Positions 12,301 through 26,200 of a stretch of 64,000 nucleotides of DNA are shown here, piece by piece. Each line of letters begins with the position of its first letter. The first letter of the stretch is position 1. The notes beneath the pieces are model-generated. The model had not been told where the DNA came from, did not search any database, and saw nothing but the letters and a program-made list of their open reading frames with translations. The DNA lies in assembly GCA_032622095.1 (NCBI GenBank), contig CP136061.1, positions 230,264,944-230,328,943 of the forward strand. The letters are read 5' to 3'. Origin of the DNA: Siphonodentalium dalli (lineage: Eukaryota; Mollusca; Scaphopoda; Gadilida; Siphonodentaliidae). The translations under genes were made by a program, and so were the position numbers.

Positions 12301-15300
12301 AATGTGATGCATTTGAGACTGATTAAATAAATAAATACCAAAGATAGTTCCAAATAGTCCAAGCCTGATAAGTTAGAATTTTTAGAGAATATTCCCATAT
12401 TTTAGTAATGTAATCGTAACACTTAACAAAGATGCATCATGAATGTTAGTATTCAATGTACTTACGACATAATATCCAATTTTATACATCAACCACATCT
12501 TTTTTTACAAGCGATTGTATGGCACATTGTATGGGACCATATTTACAATTTTCCATATTTGGCCGCCATTTTGACAGCCATTTTTAGCCAAAGTGACAAT
12601 TTTGATTCCATTGGGTTAACACTGTCACAAGTAATGGAAAGCACACCACTTACATTGTGCAGTTCTGCTCATTTCTTGTTGAAATGTGACTAGGATAAAA
12701 ATTTTGATTTTTGGTGAAATCTTATACTGAATTCTGTAAAAATCGATTTTTTAAGGATTTCAAGGGGATGGAACCCCACGAATGACATAGTTCATTGCTA
12801 AAATGATCAGTTAACATGAACATCAAAATAAAGTCAAATTCTCAACCAGTTCCAAACAGCTGAAACTGATATAGAATATATTAGTGAAAAAATGTCAAAT
12901 TTTACACTTACGGCTGCCATTTTGAGGGCCATCTTGGACGGGGAGTTCCAATTTTGGCCTAAAATGTATCAGTATATGTCGCAGTCATACTTACTGTATA
13001 TGCTTAATTTTTAATTGCATATTCCATGGTAAGAGTAATTGCGACATTCAGTAAATTATATAATTATGAAACGCTCTTTAAATTCGGTAAATCCCTTAAA
13101 AGAGGGGTTAAAGTCAAAATTCAGCGTGGTGCCATCCTAATATCAATTTGTAAGTGAATATGCACATATGTGCAAAATTTCATACTTTTGTCATAAAGTG
13201 AACATTTTTGTTACCAGTCTATTCCACTATTTATCCAATATCTGGAATTTAAAGGGTTAATAAAACCGGCGTGGATGACCCAGCAAATAAACGTTTGCAA
13301 CCTATATAACCTATACTTAGTATGTATCCCACTACCATAATGCACAATAATAAGTTGTCCATGGGCCCATGGGGCTGCCCGGACACTCCTGTGTTCTTCT
13401 GGTGCATATCGTCATTTAAGGGGTTAATGAAGCCGGTCGTGAACGAGATGACGATTCAATCTTCACAGTATGCCTCGCTACCATTAGTCATCAATATATA
13501 ATCTGATCGGGTCCCTATGTGCCCGGACTCTCCCGTGTTGTTTTTAGTCAATATCGGCATTTAAAGGGTTAATACACCCGACGGTGGATGGCACAGCAAG
13601 TCAATTTTCATAATCTATGCTTATTTTGTATCTCACTGCCATAAGCCATCACATTACACATTCCGCGGACCCATGGGGCTTCCCGCGCTCGCCCGGACTT
13701 GCCCGGGCAATATTTAGTCACACCCGCTGCCATAGGTAACTTTCAACGAGCCACTGTTGGTTACAAATTACAAATAATTATTTCCCATATAAGCGACAGT
13801 GTTGGGGTTAAGCCATGCCGACGATTCATTACGATATAATAAGTCAAACTTAACCCTTTACCCAACAAACCGGCCAAAACCGGCCAAATAAAGCTTCAAC
13901 AGCCTAAAATATCTTCGGTCTGTCTAAATAGAACCATACACATATGGATATCATTGGAACCGGCTCCTTGACCACATTGTGATAGTTACAGTTATGCCCT
14001 GTGCCAATGCATTCTCTTATATAAGAGAATGCATTGGCCTAAAAAAAATCTTTTTTTAACACTTTTTACCATTTTTTCTTGCATTCTCTAACAATTTTAT
14101 AATTTTTAATGTGTTAAGCCAATGCATTCTCTTATATATGCGAGGCGACCTATGGTCGACTCGCATATATAAGAGAATGCATTGGCACAGGGCCCTTCTG
14201 TTGGGTAAAGGGTTAAGGTATTTTGACGCTCAGAACTCCAGTCGGATATCAGTTGTCACAAACGAAATGATACCTTGACACATTTATTCCTGGAAATAAT
14301 TGACATTTCCACAACTACACTTTTTGTGCACACAATTTCATAATAGAAAAATACGCCCACCCTGAACCAACGTGGACGCTTGAGCAGCCAGTATTTTTTA
14401 TTCATGAGGACTCTAGTTTCCCTACACAATGCCAATGGGCCTATGTACCTTTCCACAGCTGTCAGTCAAATAGTTATTAGCGGATATTTTCGACAGCCAT
14501 CTTTCTGCACTCTAATTTTGACATCCCTGCATTCGTTCAGTGTTCAATTGGCAATATTCTTTTTTGTTGTCATATCATATATACTGAGATTTATATTTGC
14601 GCCATGATCTTATAAATTTTATCCGTGATTATAACAATGTTTTTTCATTTAGCATGATACTTGTCATATTGTTTTCATATTTAATGACAAAACGAATGTG
14701 TGTTCACGGATTTATTAAAGAGTTCCGGGATATGTATGTCTGTTCTGGTTTGTTAGCGATTTTTCTTCCAGAGCCGTTGACCGATTTCAACCAAATTTTG
14801 TGTGGTACCTCGGGCTACCCCGGGAGATGGCCTTTTTATTTACCTTTTTATAATAAATTTTTATCTAATTTGTTTTCCAAAATTTAAAATTTTTGAGCAA
14901 GAAGTTTCAATCTTTTAAAAATCTAAAAAAAAGTTCCAATATAATACAAAAAAATAAAAAATTGAATTAAATTAAGTTGTTTAAATCCAACTGTTTAAAA
15001 GATAAAAATGTGCACGAATCACATTCTGTACACTAATCTGTTTCAGCTAGCTAACATAAGGGCATTGCTGATGTGTTTACTTCGGAAGTCAATATCGGAA
15101 ACAGACAATATGTATATGGATAAAGGAAGACTTATTACCAGTGGGTGGTACCTACCGCTGTGGGTATTGCCTCTGTGGAAAGCTCAATTGCATACAACCT
15201 GTTCACACACGCTGCGCTGAACCCAGACGATATTTAGGTCTCATCGGCGTTTTGTTTTGACTTCAAGACAGCGAGCAGTGATAACAGGAAGATGGCAGGA

Positions 15301-17190
15301 AGACAGTATTGCCAGATTATGCCATCCCCCACAATATACGACAGAATTATCCATAATTGTCATTATTATGTAATATGTATGTGTATTGAAATAAAAAAAA
15401 TATCCTATCCTAACAAAATATACAACAGCAAAGTCGAGTAGAACTTTGTTCAAGTGGGAAAGTTTGTCAAAATGATATAGGATTAAGGCCAAGCATTATC
15501 ATGAATCGTCTCGTCCTCGATGGCGACCATCAAAACAAAACAAAACGTCAATATTACCCAAATATGACCCCTAAGTAAAATTATATACACAAATTTAACA
15601 TAGTTATGATCATCGCTATTATTAGGTAGAAACGTGTCTAAGATGTCGACAACAGTTTACTGATATTGCCACTTGATTCGATCTGGATAAATGTTATTCT
15701 ATTATCTCCTATATATTTTTGAAGACCTCTGTCTGTCTGTCTGTCTGTATATCCTATATATTTTGAAGACCTCTGTCTGTCTGTATGTAAGTATGTATGT
15801 CATTTATACAAATCTACGATTCTCGATCGGGACGAAACTTGGTACGTGTGTGTAGTTTGACCAGGCGGTCGTCGTCATATTGGCGAGCCCGTGCGGCGCC
15901 CGTGCGGCGCCCGTGCAGCGCATGCGCATACGAGATCTCGGAAACGGGTGGAGTTATCGACTTGAAATTTGCTATGTGAATGTATCTTGCCCCGGATACG
16001 AATTTTATCGGGTCGCCGAGCCCGTGCGACGCCAGCTTCGCGCATGCGCAGACCAGATCTCGGAAACGGGTAGAGCTATCGACTTTAAATTTGGTTTTTG
16101 AATAGCCCGGACAACGTCGGGCTCATCGGCTAGTCGAATATATTTCGCAAGCGATGGTGGTACTCCGGTGAAAATAAAGTCATAATTGAAAAAAAATGGA
16201 AAATACATTTCTATTATCGGCACAATATTAAGCGTCACACCAGCATGCAACAGAAGCGCAATTTCGCCCTGTACTGTAAAACGTTTATCAGTGTAAATTA
16301 AAAGATGATAACAATGAAAGTTAGTGGTTTATATAACGCTTTTCCGCTTCCACTTATATTATACGAAGGTGAAGTATTACTAATAAGAATCCCACCATAA
16401 GAAATCATATGCAACATGTAGTATTGCCGTTTATAGCACTCAAAATTGTTTACTCTCGTAAATAATATATGTAGAAATTTTATAATATTGGTCCCCGCAT
16501 GAATCCAGTTTGGATCTGTCTTCAGTGGTAATTTTACGGATTTTCTGATAATTCTGTGTTCTACTTTTAGAAGATGCACCTGAATATCCGAATATATTGG
16601 GGCAAACATTCAAAAACTGACGTCTTGTATACTTTTGTAGAAGAAAGGAATGGATATTTTCAACATCGGGATTGGTTGCGCTCAATAATTTGATGCAATT
16701 CCAATGTTTAATGTCACGTGACCTCTAAATCCAAGATGGCCGTCATCATAAGCAAAAATCAAGCATAACTTATATTCAGAGGGTTTTTGGACGTGTCCTG
16801 ACAAAACCAACCCCATACATATCCAGAAACCATCCAATTAACATTACTGTATGGCTTAGTATAGTTCAGGAGACGCGACATGCATGTGTGATCAGAGCGG
16901 TCAGAGTCAACATTATGGGTTGACGACTTTCGTTTTGAAGGCAATGGGGCCGATTTATATAATTTTTTACAACATATGCGTACCCTCTAATCTGGTCTAT
17001 TTCCGGCTGGATAAAAACTTGGAATGGAGTCTTACAAGTCCCTCCGAACTCAATAGTGTACTAAAACAGCATACAAGGCTATATTTGCCACCCCCCCACA
17101 CTAATATGTCAACAACAGTAAGCTCGATGTAAAACTTTCTAATATACACTATTCGCGTTCAGGAGCGCACATTACCAGTGCATCAGATCG

Positions 17191-17230
<40 letters not shown>

Positions 17231-20200
17231 CATGCTGTACAGTCTGTTCCTCCATTATATATACGGGTATGCTACTCTATATTCAATCATACAGAACCTG
17301 GATAGCAAACCCTTTGATCATAATTATACATACAACGTACCTCACAATCTGCTTGGTTGTTGGGGATGACAATTCTCCTTTGATTCAAGAATACTGTATC
17401 CAAGGGGATGTCGCAATACCCTCTTGATAGCACATTTTCGCTGTTCAGTTGATAATAAGCGCAACGGGATGTGTCGGTTGTCATGACGACGATATCCTGA
17501 AATTAATGGTTCATATTTGTAGATATGGTAGTTTTCTTTTAATATCTGACCTATATCTTGTTGATGCCACACAATTCCTGTTAAATATGGCAATTATTTT
17601 TTTTTATCACTAAATACCATTCTGTCCAACTTTTGAAAATTATCCATTGGCCTGGCCGCAGGAAACTTGAAATAATCAGGCATTATGAAAGTGACCGATA
17701 AGAAATATTTTTTCAAACCCAGTTATAAAAGTACATACTGTAATGTACTAATAATCATTTGGAGGGGTTTTCTAGGCAAAACTCAGAGACGACAGACATG
17801 AACAACAATACAAGTACAGAAGGACTCCTATTCATGGGTGGGAAATGTTTGGATAATAAGTTCAACAATCGGTATACATTTACATATATGGCTGTTTAAC
17901 TTATTATCTAAACATTTCCCAAGATTACTAAATACTCATTGACGAATAGTTAAGAAACGGTTAATACATTGTATATATATAGTGCAATAGATAACTGGGC
18001 TATCGCAGTGATTTGATTATATTTCAACATTAAATTGTAGATTCACTCCGTATGAAGTTATATTTTTCCAAACTGCTCCGAGGAATCCTATAAATGTTTG
18101 GTGTCCAACATAATAGCAAGCTACAACATGGAATGTTTATGGCGAGGTGAACCCATATACAGTAATGCCCTAAGTAATCTACTTCTTAACCACTGCAGCA
18201 TTATGGGTAACTTTTCAGGATTTAGTCGGAAATATGGCTTGTTGCCATTCATCGGAAAGCTCTCGTGGAGAGCTTTCCGATGAATGGCAACAAGCCATAT
18301 TTCCGACTAAATCCTGAAAAGTTACCCATAATTCTGCTATGATTAAGGAGTCGATTAATTAGAGCATTACTGTAGCTCGATCCAACTTTGTTCACACAAT
18401 TTTATTGTTGCATGGGGAATATCCTGACTGGATCAATATCAGTTGGAAATTTGTGACTGGAATATAATTAGAGGGTATTACTTGGTTGGTTTGATATCAG
18501 GCCCGATATCAGACCGAGGTAACCTTATATCAGCCTGAGACCGAAGGTTGAAAGTTACCCATAATTCTGCTGTGGTTAAGAAGTCGACTACTTAGGGCAT
18601 TACTGTACCTTCCATGGCGTCGGCTCCCAGTACGGATAGTAGTCTCGCTCCTCCGCACACTCAAAACCGTAACGACGTCCGTTCATATTCTGTCGGGTAT
18701 TCTTAGCAAAGTCATTCCTAATTTTCTGAAAAAAGACAAATGAATATTACCATTACGCTATACACATTATTGTGATACTTCAAAAGTGACAACTGCATAT
18801 GCAAATTTGTACCCCGCCCCCCGAAAACAGTCTGGCGGAGATATAGAAATGATTTCGTCCCCGTGTCGCTCCGTTTACGTGCGTCCGTCCGTCCGAAAAT
18901 GGGGGGCCTATATTTCAGTCATCGGTGATCGGATTTGAATGATATTCGGTATGGGGGATGGACAACCATGGGGTAAGGACATCCACCTTCATCTGGTTTC
19001 GTCCATTCACCGAGAGTTGAGCTGCGTAAAAATCCGGACATGGATTCATATTGGCACAGAACAAATCTACCGTTATATTGGATAAGCACACTGCATTTCC
19101 ACCGAAAATGTATGTGTGACCGTACAATTACTGATACTGGCGTATATAACTATACATGTATGTATACATATAGTGAACTACATTCATGCACTATCCAGAA
19201 ATCCATTTAAATGCCACTCTGTTCCAAACTGACGAGTTTATCGTTGAATTTAATTTAGTGGTATATAAGGATTAACTGTCATGTGGACTGTTTTATGGAG
19301 ATGTAACCGTGAGGTAAGTGGTCATAACTTGTGTAAAACCCGAAGGGTTTTACATACAAGTTATGACCACTTACCTCACGGTTACATCTCCATAAAAACA
19401 GTCCACATGACAGTTAATCCTTATATTTATATACATTTAGCGAAAAAGCCACTTTTGTAAATGTATTTAAATCGAAAAGTGTATCGTGACAAAACCAGCC
19501 CAAAATATCCCATAGCACCCTTGGCAAAAAGTGAACAGGAACAATTTCTCTTTATATTGAAACCCGATGATTTATTAAGTCAATTATGCGCGAGTCCAAA
19601 TGCGCCCAAAACTTTACGCGTTCGTCTTTCCAAACCCAATGACGTGCCGATGTTGTTATGAGGCTGCAGTTATTAGCTGTTGCGCATTCACCGAGAAATA
19701 ATTGCAACTAGCCACGTGGGCGCCGACCAATCGGAATGCTGGATTTAGTGATGATCACACTTAGTATGTAAATATACCTGATTGGCGGTGAACAATCCCT
19801 TATTCCTCATCCGCCGCTTGCATCGAAGATAGTACCCATAATCCTCGTGCATACCATACTCGTCGCGAATGCAGTCAGAGGTCCGACATCTAGGATTAGA
19901 AGGTATCGTCCTGCAACAAACAAGGAATTACTTTTCTTTTACGAGATTGTACACAAGATGGTTTTGAAGGATGCATGTCGCTTCATTTATGTTCTTAAGT
20001 AGCTCAGATTATAGTGAAACATTTCGTTGAACAAAGAATCGGTATCACAATCTGGTCGCTGCATATATTATTATAATACCATGCGTTTCTATTTTCGCAA
20101 AAGCAATTATATTCGGCATAATTATACCGATATGCAAAGACGTAATCTAACCTCTGCCAACCGACGTGCATGTACTAACTTTTAGCCACGAACATTTTAC

Positions 20201-23200
20201 TGAATATGCCTGAATGTCTAAGAACAAATTGGGTACGATGCCAACCATATGCATACAAGGGCGGTTTAACTGCTTTGAATTTGAAACGTATTGAAACTAG
20301 TTTAAGATATGGAATTTAGATTTGTTTCCAGCATATATGCTTTATATATCGTGTGTCTTATCTTCACTGTGTGTAGGTATAATCTGTTAGTTGTGACCAA
20401 AATATCTTATAACTAATGATGCGGCTAATGAGTGACTATATGCTAGAAATAACTCCAATTGAGTGGACAGAGAAGACTTTCTATCATCACAGGAGTGAAT
20501 TATATTAACGTATGCTGGACATTTGGTCATGTTCAAATGTCATAACCCCGATCGGATACCTAAAAGTGAACCACTCCTCGATGACTTGGCGGCTATGGCA
20601 TCTAAGGGTTGACGAGTCTACACAAGATTTGATGATGACACTAAACGATATGACACGTGGTATGAATAAGTGTCTACCCATTACAATAAAAGCGATACAT
20701 TACCACAATTGATATTAACTCTGAACAGTGCGAGCCCCTTTATTACTCACCGTTCACTGGTTCCGTCTCGTATCTCGTTCTCACACATGTACTGTATAAC
20801 TACTCACCGTTCACTGGTTCCGTCTCGTATCTCGTTTCCGCACATGTACTGTATAACTACTCACCGTTCACTGGTTCCGTCTCGTATCTGGTTTCCACAC
20901 ATGTACTGTATAACTACTCACCGTTCACTGGTTCCGTCTCGTATCTCGTTTCCGCACATGTACTGTATAACTACTCACCGTTCACTGGTTCCGTCTCGTA
21001 TCTCGTTTCCACACATGTACTGTGTATCTGGTTTCCACACATGTACTGTATAACTACTCACCGTTCACTGGTTCCGTCTCGTATCTCGTTTCCACACATG
21101 TACTGTATAACTACTCACCGTTCACTGGTTCCGTCTCGTATCTGGTTTCCACACATGTACTGTGTATCTGGTTTCCACACATGTACTGTATAACTACTCA
21201 CCGTTCACTGGTTCCGTCTCGTATCTCGTGTATCTCGTTTCCACTCATGTACTGTATAACTACTCACCGTTCACTGGTTCCGTCTCGTATCTGGTTTCCA
21301 CACATGTACTGTATAACTACTCACCGTTCACTGGTTCCGTCTCGTATCTGGTTTCCACACATGTACTGTATAACTACTCACCGTTCACTGGTTCCGTCTC
21401 GTATCTGGTTTCCACACCGTGTACTGTATAACTACTCACCGTTCACTGGTTCCGTCTCGTATCTGGTTTCCACACATGTACTGTATAACTACTCACCGTT
21501 CACTGGTTCCGTCTCGTATCTGGTTTCCACACATGTACTGGATGACTACTCACCGTTCACTGGTTCCGTCTCGTATCTGGTTTCCACACATGTACTGTAT
21601 AACTACTCACCGTTCACTGGTTCCGTCTCGTATTTCGTTTCCACACATGTACTGGATGACTAGATCGCAGTTGTTGGTTGCCGGATCACATGAATGCTCA
21701 TTGGTCCTGTTGGAAGGAAAAACACAATGTTTAATCCAACGCTACGGCATCTTCAAACAGTGGTAAATTACTATGTACACTGTCGGGAGCTCATGATATA
21801 GAGGATATGTTCTGTTTTGAAAAATAGTCTTCCAATTTGCATTCATTTTGCAACTTCTAGATGCCTTGGGAGATGATATTGAGATAAATGAAGTATATAC
21901 AAATGGATTCAGAACTAAGATTTGTTCGATTTTGGATGAATTATATTGGTATTGGAAGGAACTCATCGGTGAAGATGATTATTGCTATCAATTGGGGAAT
22001 TGCAGAGGTTTCAATATATAGATGATGGTGAGACATATATACATGTAGTACATATGCAATTCAATACTGTCTGGACAAGCTTACGATTGAGGCCAATTGT
22101 CTACAATCGTACTGGCCTACTCACCATTCTATCTGAAGCTCAGATCCTGCGTAGTAATACATTGAGCCGACGTTATAACCCCCTCTGTTGTTATTTTGAC
22201 TGTCGAAAAGCCTGGAAAAAAATACAATCCTATGTTAATTAAATTAAGACAGACACGCATTTTTGGAGGATGACAATTCACGATGAGCCAAGTATAGGAA
22301 AAAGAATTCCAATTCATTATTGCTTCCAAATCCGATGATAGTGATACAACATTTAAGAACATATAAAGATTATCATAATACACCATATCTCTATTATTGG
22401 TGAATCGCCAATTAGCGTCAGAATTTAGTTTGTGTGGTGTTCAGATTGAGGAATATGTTATTTTTGGGGAATCAAGCACCACAGAGTAGAAATTTGTCGC
22501 ATGGAAGTCTGTTCTATTTAAAGACATATTAAGGACTTGTTCGGGTGCGTGAAACTGATAAGTTAGTATGCAGGTGCTGTGCCAGCTGGAGGAATGTAGT
22601 ATTCTACCAACGTACCGAAAATCTCAAGCAAATCGACCGTACCATTCCATAGAAAACATTGTCTCAACTACGCTAAATTATAAATATTTACTAGTTGGAA
22701 TCGGGACGCTTCTATCGGCGATTAACTAACAAAAACGATTTCACCATCGGCAGTCACTGCATTTAATTAATATAAATGAATGACGTTGTGTGTTGTCAAT
22801 TTAGATATAATATTTGTACAAATGACTACTTTGAACAAGATTATTCTCCATTTCTATTTAATCACCATACGGAGTGTTTCATATCACTTTAGTCAATTTT
22901 CAAACCAACAAGATAGACCTATTGGTCACAAAACAGAATTCCATATTAGTATAGTCCAGGTTTTAATGGCAGTGCTTGCTACTTGTCAGCATGCTAATCA
23001 GTATAGCACAAATGTACAAGAATGAAGGTAAGTCTGAATACTGCATGCAATGCATCGTTGAGAACAACAAACCATGCCATAGTAACCGTCAGACGAAAAC
23101 GGTCACGATCCGCGACTTATGATTGGTTATATGCGAGAAAAGGAAATGTGGTAAGTGAATTAACCTTCACCGACTCATCAAACACCCTCGCATTTCTAAA

Positions 23201-26200
23201 TAAATGGGGATACAGCCGTTGGCGCAACATTTTTGGATAAGCACGATCCGGTAATACATAAATTCACTATTCACACCAACCCACCTGTTCGTTTTGTCTC
23301 GCATATTTCGTATTACAACATTATTACAATGTACATGGACGTTCTTATCTGAAGACAATTTTTTTGCTTTCGTATCAACTTTGAAGATCCAGTACCACAA
23401 AATCCAGGCAATTCTTCAAGGATTGTCCACTTATAAATGGACAATCTGTACCTACAATGGTCATTAATAAATGGACAATCCAACCACGCGTGGCACGCGA
23501 GCTTGGGATTGTCCATTATATGAAGACATGTTTTGGTAATCCTGCATGTTAGCTTCATATTTAATATAAAGGGCAATAACTCTATAAATAATATTAATTT
23601 GCTAAATAACGGTGATTTGTATGAGAAGAAGTGTTTTTGACGAAATAACGGAGATATTTGAAGAAGAGTTGTTGACGAAATAACGGAAATATTCGAAGAA
23701 GTGTTTTTTAAAGAGCATATTTAATATGAAGCTAACAAGCACGATTATCTATATATGTCGTGATTTAGTGGACAATCCCAAGCTCGCGTGCCACGCGTGG
23801 TCGGATTGTCCATTTATTAACGACCATTTTAGGTACCGATTGTCCATTTATAAGTGGACAATCTTATGCGCATTAAGTGAAAAATCCCCGGTGGAAGGAA
23901 TCGCTGTATTTAGGACAGTATCTCAATTTCATTGGATGTGCCCGCAATAACCTGGGTGGCTTCTCGATTATACATGGATACATGTTTTCCCCAGTTGCAA
24001 CAATAATTGTCGGGTCGTCCGTAATCACAACTTCAAACTACCAAAACTGCTCAGAGCTTGGGAAAATATCTTCAAAGGACTCCCATTTTTCACTTATAAT
24101 TAAATGACGTTTCTCTAAAGATACAAGTGTACCATACAGATACTGTTAATCCCAAATATTACCATTATTTGTGTATAAAAACTAACCACTGCGAAGCATA
24201 TACAAATCAGGAATATATTAGATAATATTTACTTCTTTCACACATTGCAACCGGCACGTGTTCATTTTAGGATATTTTCGACCCAATCTCATTGTTGCTT
24301 CCAGAAGAACAGTAACTATTATTGCAGTCTCGAATGCTTCAATGTGATAGCTTCCCCTACTTCGCAAATTAGTAGGACGCCTCTGCCGACTAGTAAATAT
24401 TATCTATTGCTATTCTGCCCCCCCCCCTGTCACCATTGTTAATCAAGTCCACACCGACGCATTATTCTCTGTTACATCGTATTTGCTCCATTTCAAACTG
24501 CTCTTGTCACATGTAATGCCTATAGGCTTGATGCACGAATTATTTGTAGTGGGCACATACATTGTGTTTCCCCATCTCTCAAATCTTAGAACAATATTAA
24601 CACACTATTCATAATCGATGGTGAATCTTAATATATATTCCGCCCCTCAGGTACCGTGGTTAAAGGCACGTGAGGCCTTAGTTGTCGAAAATATTTATAT
24701 TTGTTCCAATCACCGTAAACAGAAAAAACATTAAAACGCATATATACCATGACCATCGAGTAAACAGCATGTTATCATAAAGATTTACTATATTTTACCT
24801 AAGCAAGAGCCTGATTGTGTTACAGAAGACATCACAATGCTGCTGGCTAATCACACACAAATGGCATAAACGCTCTTTATTCGTTCCTTATCAGGAATTC
24901 ACCAACAAAGAACGCTCTTTATGTTTACCATCATAATATAAACAAACACCAGAAAAGTAACTTTTTATGCCTTTGTTTACATACCAATGGTCAAATATAT
25001 GACAATAACATACTGTTTATGCGATATTTCTTATTTGTATACGAACAAAGTCTGTCTACAATTTGTTGTTCTTTCTGTTTGTGGCGGTTTTTGACGGGTG
25101 GAAATATTTTCACAGGATACCTACCGCCAAGGCCAACCGTATCTTTAATTAAATATACACGCACTATGCTCTGTCTTACATTGTATTTGCTCTGTTCAAA
25201 CATTCTTTGTGGGCGAATGAGTCCAAACAACTCTTGTCAGATGTCAGATGTAATGATGCACGCATTATTTGTAGTGTGCATATACATTATGTTTCCTCAT
25301 CTCAAATCGTGGAACAATGTTCATAAGCTACTAGAAATTATGCATGGTTGTAAATGTCACGGAACACATCGATATACGATGTATAAGTCACATATTACGT
25401 CATTTTATACCACGATCGCCTCCCTTACTATATAAATACAGCCATCTGTTTAAATTTTACATTTAATCAACACCAGTCCTGTTGATTAAACGTGCCTATA
25501 CTGTTGATTAAACTCGCAGAGTGTATTAAACTTTCTCCATACAATTTGAACGGAAAGAGTTTATCCATCGCATTGTAAAGATCGTGGCATAAACAAAATA
25601 TATATACATATTCACAAAACAATTCAGATAAAATTGACGTAGGAACAATTGTGGCGGTCATGTTGGACATCATCGTGTATGTGGTATGGGTCATAACTGC
25701 TAACTTGGGTAGACGTAAAAGACCTACGTGTCTAAAATAATTGAACCCCACAATGACCTGCACCATTATCTACTGTGTAAAAGGTTACCACGCTTGACCA
25801 TCTGTATAGTAGCCAGTTAATTTCTATAGCGGACAGACAAATATCAAATATAGATGCAATCAACATGTAGCAATCGGCTGTAATTAGTTTCGATGATTGC
25901 ACAATATTCTCATCACCTCATATTATTTCTTGTGTCTCGTCCACCATTATTCAGTCTGTTGTTGCTCCCTCTGAAAAAAAAAAAATTTGGTCGTAATAAT
26001 TTGGTTCAGATAATGCATATGTATGTGGTCGGTTGGCTGATCAATGTAATGTCATGTGCTTTATAATCACGGTTGGCTGTTCAATGTAATGGCATGTGCT
26101 ACATAATCACGGTTGGCCGTTCAATGTAATGGCATGTGCTACATAATCACGGTTGGCTGTTCAATATAATGACATGTGCTATATAATCACGGTTGGCTGT

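Larger units (their letters stand above)
8538..13735. mobile_element. 5.2-kb foldback element with long inverted arms
   Basis: The left arm 8538-9305 matches the reverse complement of the right arm 12970-13735 over about 765 bp, roughly 85% by eye. Examples: GTAATGTGATGGCTTATGG, GATTATATATTGATGACTAA, ACACCACGCTGAA-type words and ATGCAATTAAAAATTAGGC. The right arm continues inward to about 12827, and its partner resumes at 11585-11715. The left arm therefore looks split by a 2.3-kb insertion (9306-11584). Each arm contains three internal sub-repeats around AACCCTTTAAATGCC. I found no transposase ORF between the arms. It lies in intron 7 of the minus gene. Confidence 0.75.

Noticed and set aside
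14597-14887. 96-codon plus-strand frame
   Set aside because: Phenylalanine-rich translation of AT-rich sequence with no motif; its end overlaps a poly(A/T) stretch.
20670-21766. Plus-strand open frames up to 213 codons with repeats of HRSLVPSRI or [12 protein letters not shown]
   Set aside because: They are the antisense of the exon 4-derived 57-bp array; 57 is divisible by 3, so a stop-free unit stays open in every copy. No start context or family support.
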